Assembly: GCA_021789355.1 (NCBI GenBank)
Contig: JAJYJR010000216.1
Coordinates: 1-9,098, forward strand
Origin: Chloroflexota bacterium
Lineage (GTDB): Bacteria; Chloroflexota; Limnocylindria; Limnocylindrales; CSP1-4
Length of the DNA: 9,098 nt
Direction of reading: 5' to 3'
Part shown: positions 1-6,059 of the stretch, one piece after another
Position numbering within the stretch: position 1 is the first letter of the stretch
How the letters are laid out: every line of letters starts with the position of its first letter
The notes under the pieces: model-generated
The model's input: only the letters and a program-made list of their open reading frames with translations
Databases searched by the model: none
What the model was told of the DNA's origin: nothing
Translations under genes and position numbers: made by a program

Positions 1-1296
1 GGTGTCCAGCGTCCCCCGCTCGGCCAGGGCCGGGAACCACTCGCTCAGGTCGTCCGAGCCCCAGGTGTCCGTCGCCAGGACCAGGAACCGCCGGTCCTGC
101 GGCTGCGTCGCCCGGACCCACGCCATCGCGGCGCGGTCCTGTGCGGCGAGCGCGACGTGCGGCGCCAGGAACACCGACGGCGTCAGCAGGCTTGCGACGA
201 CGAGTCCGACGGAGGCCACCCCGACCAACCATGCCGCAGCGCTCGGGCGAGAGTGGACGGCGGCGCGTGGCCGGGAACGCGCCACGGCTCGCAGGGCCGG
301 GACGAGCACGTCGAACAGCCCGTCGGCGGCGAGCAGGCTGAGTGGCACCACCGCCGCGACGAGCGCGAACCGGACGTCCAGGAAGCAGACCGCCAGTCGC
401 CACAGGACCAGGTACGGCCGGCGACCCACCAGGGCCCGAACCTGGCCGAGCAGGTCCAGCGACGCTGCCAGCGGCAGCGGACCCACCAGGAAGAAGCCGA
501 AGAGGTACACCACCACACTGGCGACCGGGTCCCGGCCGACACCGCCGGAAGCGGCCGTGAACGGCGCGAGGCCGTGCCGCTGCACCACGGCGAGCACCCA
601 CGGCGCGATCACGAGCGCGGCCCCGGCGGCCGCCAGCACGAGGTTGCGCACGTTGCGCCACGACCGCTCGACGAGCAGCCGCGTGCCGAGCGCGAGGAGG
701 ACGAACACGCCCGACTCCGGGTGGCTGAGGACAGCGAACCCGGCCAGGACGGCGGTGAAAGCCACGGCGGCGTGCCGCCCGTTTCGCAGCAGCGCCAGCC
801 CCTGCCAGGTCGCGAGCAGGGCGAAGAACATGCCCACCGATCGCGTGAGGCCGCTGCCCATCGTCAGCCACTCCCAGGCGAACGGGAACGTGGCGTAGAC
901 CAGGGTGGCGAAGAGGGCCCGCGGGCGCGTCCGCAGCAGCTCCCCGTCCCCCTGCAGCTCCCGCGCGATCAGGTACACGGCGGGAATGCACAGCACGCTG
1001 AACGTCAGCGGGAGCAGCCGGAAGATGTCCGAGCGGGCGATTCCAGTGGCGGACTCGAGGGCCGCGGCCAGCTCCAGCGCAAGCGGCGGATACGCGAACG
1101 GGATCGCCGCGTGGTCGTACGAGGTGAACGCCGGCAGGGCCAGGCCGCTGGCCCGCAACTCTCCGACCATCGTGTAGAAGAGGCCACCGTCGCCCACGGG
1201 CCAGGGGTTGCCCAGCACGGGGATCGCGCGCAGCGCGAAGCCGACGGCGATGATCGAGGCCAGCACGGCTGCCGTGACGAACCGAGTCGACTTCAT
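1..1296 (-). CDS. Polytopic GT-C-like membrane protein, C-terminus cut by window edge
   Basis: The frame stays open for 432 codons from an ATG at 1296 to base 1 with no stop, so the C-terminus lies outside the window. Residues 1-5 are basic (MKSTR) and lead into a first membrane helix at about 7-27. An acidic loop follows with GDGGLFY at 35-41, where Asp36 sits where GT-C glycosyltransferases carry their catalytic acid. Further hydrophobic segments lie near 93-112, 153-172, 173-212, 218-240, 258-275, 295-325 and 353-373. A hydrophilic tail begins near 385 and contains SEWFP at 418-422; LSHPE is at 190-194. This layout matches GT39/RgtA-like membrane transferases that use polyprenyl-phosphate sugars, but the exact family and sugar cannot be named. 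It lies 50 bases after another GT-C-like gene on the same strand, probably in the same operon. An alternative in-frame GTG at 1350 overlaps that gene's stop and would add 18 residues. Confidence 0.8.
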   Translation of the reverse strand, partial: MKSTRFVTAAVLASIIAVGFALRAIPVLGNPWPVGDGGLFYTMVGELRASGLALPAFTSYDHAAIPFAYPPLALELAAALESATGIARSDIFRLLPLTFSVLCIPAVYLIARELQGDGELLRTRPRALFATLVYATFPFAWEWLTMGSGLTRSVGMFFALLATWQGLALLRNGRHAAVAFTAVLAGFAVLSHPESGVFVLLALGTRLLVERSWRNVRNLVLAAAGAALVIAPWVLAVVQRHGLAPFTAASGGVGRDPVASVVVYLFGFFLVGPLPLAASLDLLGQVRALVGRRPYLVLWRLAVCFLDVRFALVAAVVPLSLLAADGLFDVLVPALRAVARSRPRAAVHSRPSAAAWLVGVASVGLVVASLLTPSVFLAPHVALAAQDRAAMAWVRATQPQDRRFLVLATDTWGSDDLSEWFPALAERGTLDT

Positions 1297-1346
1297 GGCC
1301 GCGCCATTCTCGCCGACCGGCGCGCCGCCGCTGGCACCGGCGCCGT

Positions 1347-2627
1347 TCACATGTTGAACGCCCAGTAGGCGAGCCCCAGGTTCACCAGCACGCTCCACGC
1401 GATCCCCAGCCGCCAGACCCAACCCACGCCGCGGCGGGACGCCCAGATCGCGCACAGCACCAGCCAGAAGGGGACCGAGTCGAGCAGGTAGCGATACCCG
1501 AACTGCACCCAGCCCCCGCCGTAGTAGAGCAGCGTGGGCAGCAGCACCAGCAGCCCCGTGAGCGCCACCACCCGCGCCTCGGACGAGCGCAGCAGCGACC
1601 AGAGCCCGACCAGCAGCGCCGGGCTGGTCAGCAGCACGGACATGCCGAGCGTGCTCGGCACGAAGAACGGCGGCGTCAAGGTCAGCTCCTGCGGACCCAT
1701 CAGGAACAGGTAGTCCAAGTTCATCGGCAGGTGGACGATCGAGAAGAGCCCCTGCTCGCGCAGCGTCTCCAGGAACCTCGGCAGCGAGGCCAGCTCATAG
1801 CCGGTCTCCAGCGGCGAGCCGAAGCGCGCCCAGTTGTACCAGAAGAAGACCAGCCCGAAGGGGACCGACGCGATCGCCACCTGCAGCGCCGGCGCCAGGC
1901 CGTCCCGCAGCGCGCGCCGCAGTCCGGGCAGGTCGGTCGGGCGCCCCGCCACCACCCAGGCGTAGTAGGGCAGCGCCAACAGCAGCGTCGCGCGGGTGAG
2001 GAACGCGGCCCCGCCCAGGAGCCCCAGCAGCCACGGCCGCGGTCGCTCCCGGCGCGTCTCGATCAGCGCCAGGAACGTCAGCCCCATGGCGATGATCTCG
2101 GCCGTGTGCCACACCCCCCCGCGCACCGTCACGTTCCACAGCACCGTGCCGAAGCCGAACAGCAGCGTCAGCCAGCCACGATCGTCCCAGCGCCGCACCC
2201 CGAAGGCACCCAGCATCACCCACGCCAGGGCCACGTCCACCCCGGCCAGGAACGCGTTCACCAGCGGCTCGATCGCGATCGCCTGTCCCACGCCGATCAG
2301 CGCGACCAGCGGCATGAACAGGAACGCCGGGAACGGGGCGAAGGGGACGTACACGTGGCCGTCCAGCACGATGATGTCGTTGATCGGCGGCCGCCAGTCC
2401 ACGTTCAGCCAGAGCCGGCCGTGCAGGAACGCGTCGGCCATCAGGAAGAAGTCCGGCCGCCCCGCGTCGAACCACCCGCCGTTGATCACGGTCGGCACGA
2501 TCCAGGCGTCGACGAGGACCGTGTACAGGACGAGCAGGAGCGGCACGCCCGCCGTGACGAGCAGCCGCATCCCGGGGGTCCGGAACCCGCCAGGCTCGCC
2601 CCCTCGGCCAGAGGTCGGGCGCGTCAC
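1347..2627 (-). CDS. Polytopic GT-C-like (GT39/RgtA-type) membrane glycosyltransferase
   Basis: This encodes a 426-residue, strongly hydrophobic protein with roughly ten predicted membrane segments. The first is at about 22-45. It is followed by an extracytoplasmic loop carrying PDFFLMAD (58-65), whose Asp59 and Asp65 are candidates for the GT-C catalytic or metal-binding acid. Further on are YVPFAPFPAF and, near the C-terminus, a GWVQFGYRYLLDSVPF segment common in bacterial GT39-like proteins. The expected role is transfer of a sugar from a polyprenyl-phosphate donor on the outer membrane face; donor and acceptor are unknown. I chose GTG 2627 because GGAGGAGG lies 10 bases upstream. ATG 2699 is in frame but lies inside the upstream gene, lacks a good ribosome site and adds an Arg-rich stretch. 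ATG 2570 has no ribosome site. The stop is TGA 1349-1347. It follows the flippase-like gene by 40 bases on the same strand. Confidence 0.85.
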   Translation of the reverse strand: MTRPTSGRGGEPGGFRTPGMRLLVTAGVPLLLVLYTVLVDAWIVPTVINGGWFDAGRPDFFLMADAFLHGRLWLNVDWRPPINDIIVLDGHVYVPFAPFPAFLFMPLVALIGVGQAIAIEPLVNAFLAGVDVALAWVMLGAFGVRRWDDRGWLTLLFGFGTVLWNVTVRGGVWHTAEIIAMGLTFLALIETRRERPRPWLLGLLGGAAFLTRATLLLALPYYAWVVAGRPTDLPGLRRALRDGLAPALQVAIASVPFGLVFFWYNWARFGSPLETGYELASLPRFLETLREQGLFSIVHLPMNLDYLFLMGPQELTLTPPFFVPSTLGMSVLLTSPALLVGLWSLLRSSEARVVALTGLLVLLPTLLYYGGGWVQFGYRYLLDSVPFWLVLCAIWASRRGVGWVWRLGIAWSVLVNLGLAYWAFNM

Positions 2628-2671
2628 GCCGGCCCGACCTCCTCCGACACACCGTCGGTCCGCGGTGTCAT
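2624..2671 (-). other. Possible 15-codon coupling ORF between two operon genes
   Basis: ATG 2671 overlaps the flippase stop as ATGA and opens a 15-codon frame (MTPRTDGVSEEVGPA). Its TGA at 2626-2624 overlaps the next gene's GTG as GTGA. It has its own GGAGGAGG 10 bases upstream. Its C-terminal half resembles the flippase C-terminus, so it is best explained as a by-product of the local duplication. It could still act as a translational coupler that carries ribosomes from one gene to the next. Whether it is translated cannot be told from sequence. Confidence 0.3.
2638..2645 (-). promoter_or_regulatory. Shine-Dalgarno that fixes the GT-C gene start
   Basis: GGAGGAGG on the minus strand lies 10 bases before GTG 2627. 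It is the best ribosome site near this gene and argues for the GTG over the longer ATG 2699 reading. It sits in the second unit of a 44-base duplication, whose first unit carries the same GGAGGAGG at 2689-2682 the same distance before ATG 2671. Confidence 0.65.
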
Positions 2672-3672
2672 GCCGGCTCGACCTCCTCCAGCGACCCATC
2701 GATCCGCCCGGCGTCGCGCAGCGCGCCCAGCCCCCAGCGGACCCGGCCCAGCTCGTAGCCCCCCAGCAGCGAGACCGGCACCACTGTGCAGGCGTGGCTC
2801 AGGATCCCGAACGCCAGCGCGGTGGGCGCGTCGAGGCCGAGGGCGGTCGCGATCACCACCACCCCGAACTCGAACGGCCCGATCCCGGCGGGCGCGGACG
2901 GCAGGGCCGCACCCAGGTTGGCGGCGACGGCAACCGCGACCAGCCCGGCCAGCGGCAGCGAGATCCCGAGCGACGCGCTCGTGACCGCGAAGAGCCCGGA
3001 GGTGGCCAGCCAGGCGGCGAACGAGAGCGCCAGCGCGACGAGCACGCGCCAGGGGGTCGCCGCGTCGAGGAGGGCGTGGAAGAAGCGGCTGACGATGTCC
3101 GCGATACGCGACGGGAGCCCGGCCGGAGCCCGCGCGACCATCGCGTCCAGCCACCGGCGCACGATCCTGTGCGGCAGCAACGCGACCAGCGCGACCACCA
3201 CCCCGGCCCCCAGCGCGATCAGGGCGAGGGTGACCACGATGGCCCCGTGGATGCCGGCCATGGCGCAGGCGATCGCCCCGAGCGCGGCGGCCGCCACCAC
3301 GTCGAGCGCGCGCTCCATGGCGATCGACCCCAGCGCCCGGCTGCGACCCACGCCCTCGCGCGTCCCGAGCAGGTGCGCGCGCACCAGCTCTCCCAGACGC
3401 GCGGGGAGGATGTTGTTGGCCAGGTAGCCGATCACGAGATAGGTGAACGTGCCGCGGTACCCGGGCCGGGGCTCGCGGGCCAGCAGGATGTGCCAGCGCA
3501 CCGTGCGCAGCGAGAGGTCCACCGCGAACGGCACCAGGATCAGCGGCAGCAGCTGGACCCGGCTGCGGCCGAGAACGGCCACCACCCGCCCGAGGTCGAT
3601 CTCCCAGAGCAGGAACGCGACGATCAGCAGGCTGACGCCGAAGCCGACCAGGGCCCGCAGGCGCGAGCTCAC
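2668..3672 (-). CDS. UPF0104 / LPG-synthase-TM-type flippase-like membrane protein
   Basis: This 334-residue polytopic protein carries the signature of the UPF0104/lysylphosphatidylglycerol synthase TM family (COG0392, PF03706). Visible motifs are LRTVRW at 55-60, GYLANNILPARLGELVRA at 82-99, ERALD at 120-124 and PSAPAGIGPFEFG at 258-270. About eight membrane helices are evident, and the usual length is 300-350. It lacks the cytosolic aminoacyl-transferase domain of MprF, so it is a stand-alone membrane module. Relatives are common beside glycosyltransferases and are thought to move or handle lipid substrates; the substrate here is unknown. The start is GTG 3672, which overlaps the TGA of the upstream glycosyltransferase as GTGA. 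The nearest ribosome-site-like motif (GGAG) is about 14 bases away, so translational coupling is likely. Its C-terminal codons form unit 1 of a 44-base duplication. Confidence 0.9.
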   Translation of the reverse strand: MSSRLRALVGFGVSLLIVAFLLWEIDLGRVVAVLGRSRVQLLPLILVPFAVDLSLRTVRWHILLAREPRPGYRGTFTYLVIGYLANNILPARLGELVRAHLLGTREGVGRSRALGSIAMERALDVVAAAALGAIACAMAGIHGAIVVTLALIALGAGVVVALVALLPHRIVRRWLDAMVARAPAGLPSRIADIVSRFFHALLDAATPWRVLVALALSFAAWLATSGLFAVTSASLGISLPLAGLVAVAVAANLGAALPSAPAGIGPFEFGVVVIATALGLDAPTALAFGILSHACTVVPVSLLGGYELGRVRWGLGALRDAGRIDGSLEEVEPA

Positions 3673-4451
3673 GGGGAGGCCGGCCGCTCCGGCTCCGGCC
3701 GGCGCTCAACCCCCGCCGCCTCAGCAACTCGCGGGACCAGCCGTGCGTCCCGCCGCAGGCCCCGCCGGTGCAGCACGAACCGCAGCACCACGCCGAGCGT
3801 CCCGAACCCGTACCGCACCGACCGGCGGAACCCCACCGACGACGCCTCGCGGAAGTACCGCGTAGGCACGGCCACCTCGGTTATGCGAAACCTGGCGGCC
3901 ACCACCTGCGCCACGAACTCCTGGTCGAAGACGAAGTCGTCGCTGTTGCGCTCCCATGCCACGGTGCGCAGCAGGCGCGCCGAGTACGCCCTGAACCCGG
4001 TGTGGTACTCGGAGAGCCGCAGTCCGAAGGCCATGTTCTCCACGTCGGTCAGGAAGTGGTTCGCCAGCCACTTCCAGGGCGGCATTCCGCCGGCCAGCGG
4101 GTCGCCCAGGAACCGCGACCCCAGCACCATGTCCGCCCGCCCCGACAGGATCGGCGCGATCACCTGCGGGATCCGCGTCGGGTCGTACTGGTAGTCCGGG
4201 TGGACCATCACCACCACGTCGGCGCCGGCCGCCAGCGCCTCGCGGTAGCACGTCTTCTGGTTGCCGCCATACCCCTTGTTCTGGGGATGCACCACCACGT
4301 CCAGGCCCAGGCGCTGCGCGATCTCCACGGTCTCGTCGCTCGAGACGTCGTCGACCAGGATGATCCGGTCCACCACGTCGCGCGGGATGTCATGGTAGGT
4401 GCGCTCGAGGGTCTTCGCGGCGTTGTACGCCGGCATCACGACGATGACCAA
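3669..4451 (-). CDS. Family 2 glycosyltransferase, polyprenol-phosphate-sugar-synthase-like
   Basis: This 260-residue protein has a GT-A fold of the GT2 family. It starts directly at the first strand (VVMPAYNA, 4-11), followed by the nucleotide-binding LVDDVSSDET (32-41) and HPQNKGYGGN (55-64). The metal-site block is HPDYQYDP (84-91), with Asp86 in the DXD role, then GSRF (111-114), EYHTGFRAY (148-156) and FDQEF (175-179), which could supply the catalytic acid. It probably transfers a sugar from a nucleotide donor to polyprenyl phosphate in the cytoplasm. There is no C-terminal membrane anchor, only a short hydrophobic stretch near 220-230. The start is TTG 4451 with GAGG six bases upstream; an in-frame stop at 4496-4494 excludes a long extension. 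GTG or ATG codons at residues 5-6 would cut into the first strand. It overlaps the flippase-like gene by four bases. Confidence 0.9.
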   Translation of the reverse strand: MVIVVMPAYNAAKTLERTYHDIPRDVVDRIILVDDVSSDETVEIAQRLGLDVVVHPQNKGYGGNQKTCYREALAAGADVVVMVHPDYQYDPTRIPQVIAPILSGRADMVLGSRFLGDPLAGGMPPWKWLANHFLTDVENMAFGLRLSEYHTGFRAYSARLLRTVAWERNSDDFVFDQEFVAQVVAARFRITEVAVPTRYFREASSVGFRRSVRYGFGTLGVVLRFVLHRRGLRRDARLVPRVAEAAGVERRPEPERPASP

Positions 4452-4581
4452 CGGGGACCTCGGTACCTGTACGGGGATTGTCCAGGACGGATGCTACCGG
4501 AGGGCGCGTGCACTCGCCGATCAGGGAGACCGCTGAGCGGTGAGCAAGGCGGCGCCCCGCCGACCCTGCCTCGGACTCCCG
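4452..4581 (-). other. Intergenic gap with short hairpins and a possible promoter
   Basis: This 130-base non-coding gap separates the oxidoreductase from the GT2 gene and is the longest gap on this strand. Just past the oxidoreductase stop are two small GC hairpins: 4548-4561 (GGCGG/CCGCC, 4-base loop) and 4529-4541 (ACCGC/GCGGT, 3-base loop). Neither is followed by a T-run in the minus direction, so they are not convincing intrinsic terminators. TAGCAT at 4496-4491 fits a TAnnnT -10 element and would leave a leader of about 33 bases before TTG 4451; I see no good -35. The gap suggests that the four genes to its left may be a separate transcript. Confidence 0.35.
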
Positions 4582-5955
4582 TCATCTGCCCGTTCGTGCC
4601 GGCCCGTCGCTCCGGGCCTCGACGAATGCGTCGGCCAGGCTGGCCGCACGCATGCCCAGGGACAGCGCCTTGGAGACACCTCGGTCGTCCGGGTAGACGT
4701 GGGCGAGGCTCGCGTGAAAGAGGCCGGCCAACCCGGTCTCGATCGGCAGGCCAGGCATGGGTCCGCCAACGAGCGGCACCGGCTGCGCGAACGGGTCCCG
4801 GTTCACGTGCACGGCCAGGATCCAATCCCGGTCGAACGCAGGGTTGAGGACGCGCATGGCGGGGATCACCGCGTCCACCAGAGCCTCCGGCTGTGCGTGC
4901 CAGGTCGGCCCGTCGCGCTCCACGTAGTGCGCCAGGTACACCAGCGAGCGGCCCCCGTAGCGCTCGGCCGGAACGAAGTTCGTGTGCTCGATGATCCCGA
5001 CGCAGCCAAGGCCCAGCCGGTCGGTCACGTTCACCCAGTAGTAGTGACTCAAGGGACGAGACAGCTCGAGAAGCGCGCACACGACCCCCCGGTAGGGGAT
5101 CGCCCGCACGGCGGACTTGTACGCCGGCGGCAACTCCACCATGCGCTCCAGGATGAGCCCGCTGACGCAGGCGATCACGGTCGAGGCGAGCAGCCGCTCG
5201 GACCCGTCCGGCCCGTCGACTCCCACCTGCCAGCCGTCCGGCGTCTGAAGCAGCTCTCTTACCCTCCGCGACGTTCGCAGGTCGGCACCGCCCTCCGCGA
5301 GGCGGGCGGCGTAGGCCTCCGCGAGCGTGCCCAGGCTGCCGCGCAGGTAGCCCAGGCGATCGCCGGCGGCCTTTCGAGACCCGCCCCGCTGGCGGATGCG
5401 CGCCACCAGCCAGGCCATCGCCACCGAGTCCGCATGGTCCCCAAACTTCGCCCCGAGCAGCGGGCGCCACAGCGTCTCGTACCCGCGCCGGCCGAACCAG
5501 CGTGGCGCGTCGGTGGATGCCGCGACCAGGTCAAGATGCCGGCGATCAGGCCGGACCACTTGGACGACCGTCGCCACCCCCATGCGGAGCCGCTCGGGCA
5601 GCGTGAGCGGGGTGAAGCGCAGGAGGTCGAGTGGGCTGTCGAACGGGTAGGGCCGCCCGCCATGCATGACCCCCATGGGTCCCTCACGCCACTCCAGCCG
5701 GTCACCAAGGCCCAGCCGGTCGATCAGGGCCCTCGTCTCGTGGTCCTGCGGGAAGATGTGGTGGTAGTAGGGCTCGATGGGCTCGCCGCCAACCCGTATC
5801 GCGCGCGCCAGCCCGCCCACCCAGGGCGCCGCCTCGAGGAGGACGACCGATCTGCCACGCTGCAGCATGTGATCCGTTGCCGCCATGCCCGCCATGCCCG
5901 CCCCGATGACGACGGCATCGCTGGCCACCTCGCGCATCCGCTCGCTCCCACGCAT
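4582..5955 (-). CDS. NAD(P)/FAD-dependent oxidoreductase, amine-oxidase fold
   Basis: This 457-residue soluble flavoprotein has an N-terminal Rossmann dinucleotide fold: DAVVIGAGMAGM at 13-24 with GxGxxG at 18-23, the ribose-binding Glu41 at the end of strand 2, and GG at 47-48. A C-terminal FAD-contact segment (YPDDRGVSKALSLG) lies at about 421-434. IEPYYHHIFPQD (60-71) and YETLWRPLLGAKFGD (159-173) mark an amine-oxidase/protoporphyrinogen-oxidase-like subfamily (PF01593/COG1232 type) that, in my recollection, is often found in polysaccharide gene clusters. The reaction is not known. A redox change of a sugar or isoprenoid lipid, or redox-neutral chemistry like that of UDP-galactopyranose mutase, are both possible. 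ATG 5937 (Met7) has GGGAG seven bases upstream and may be the true start; either start keeps the fold intact. It is divergent from the GT87-type gene. Confidence 0.85.
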   Translation of the reverse strand: MRGSERMREVASDAVVIGAGMAGMAATDHMLQRGRSVVLLEAAPWVGGLARAIRVGGEPIEPYYHHIFPQDHETRALIDRLGLGDRLEWREGPMGVMHGGRPYPFDSPLDLLRFTPLTLPERLRMGVATVVQVVRPDRRHLDLVAASTDAPRWFGRRGYETLWRPLLGAKFGDHADSVAMAWLVARIRQRGGSRKAAGDRLGYLRGSLGTLAEAYAARLAEGGADLRTSRRVRELLQTPDGWQVGVDGPDGSERLLASTVIACVSGLILERMVELPPAYKSAVRAIPYRGVVCALLELSRPLSHYYWVNVTDRLGLGCVGIIEHTNFVPAERYGGRSLVYLAHYVERDGPTWHAQPEALVDAVIPAMRVLNPAFDRDWILAVHVNRDPFAQPVPLVGGPMPGLPIETGLAGLFHASLAHVYPDDRGVSKALSLGMRAASLADAFVEARSDGPARTGR

Positions 5956-6059
5956 TCGCCCCGCCAGCGCAGTATCGCCCGCGAGGCAACCGCGCGACCC
6001 GGGCGGTGTTTCCCGTAGCCTAGGCGTACTCCCGAACGGCCGGAGATGGAGGAGCCCGC
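5956..6059. promoter_or_regulatory. Divergent promoter region between the two gene sets
   Basis: This 104-base stretch separates oppositely oriented genes, so it should hold promoters for both. In the minus direction GATACT (5976-5971) is the closest -10 match, four of six to TATAAT, and would give a very short leader. In the plus direction TAGCCT (6016-6021) fits TAnnnT. No clear -35 is visible for either. A perfect 8-base palindrome GCCTAGGC at 6018-6025 overlaps the plus-strand candidate and could be an operator half-site or coincidence. Confidence 0.4.
6048..6054 (+). promoter_or_regulatory. Shine-Dalgarno for the GT87-type gene
   Basis: GGAGGAG lies five bases before GTG 6060 and is the strongest ribosome site on the plus strand of this window. 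It settles GTG 6060 as the start of the membrane glycosyltransferase. Confidence 0.7.

Larger units (their letters stand above)
2624..2711 (-). repeat. Imperfect 44-base tandem duplication carrying SD, start and stop
   Basis: On the minus strand, unit 1 (2711-2668) and unit 2 (2667-2624) are each 44 bases and match at 32 of 44 positions by hand alignment. The last 23 bases of similarity (2689-2667 and 2645-2623) differ at only two positions. Each unit contains GGAGGAGGTCG, a GCCGGC spacer and then RTGA, which is both a start codon and an overlapping stop. Unit 1 encodes the end of the flippase-like protein (DGSLEEVEPA then stop). Unit 2, read from ATG 2671, encodes a near copy (DGVSEEVGPA then stop). 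The period is not a multiple of three. Confidence 0.7.

Noticed and set aside
2..1368. Long plus-strand open frames (2-898 and 157-1368) at the left edge
   Set aside because: They are compositionally biased, with no domain motif. The minus-strand frame here gives a coherent membrane protein with a basic N-terminus, helices and conserved-looking motifs over all 432 codons.
2628..2699. An N-terminal extension of the GT-C gene from ATG 2699
   Set aside because: It would overlap the flippase gene by 32 bases, has no good ribosome site and adds an Arg-rich stretch. GTG 2627 has GGAGGAGG upstream.
1996..4194. A 732-codon plus-strand open frame across the GT-C, flippase and GT2 genes
   Set aside because: It runs opposite three genes with clear family motifs and reads as Arg/Pro/Gln/His-rich low-complexity protein. 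Long antisense frames are expected in DNA this GC-rich.
4529..4561. Two short hairpins considered as intrinsic terminators
   Set aside because: Each stem is only five base pairs and neither is followed by a T-run in the direction of transcription, so I list them only as structure in the gap.
3768..6018. Plus-strand frames 3768-4847 and 4540-6018 and minus-strand frame 4436-5470
   Set aside because: All are His/Arg/Gln-rich shadows of the GT2 and oxidoreductase genes, whose own frames carry intact catalytic motifs.
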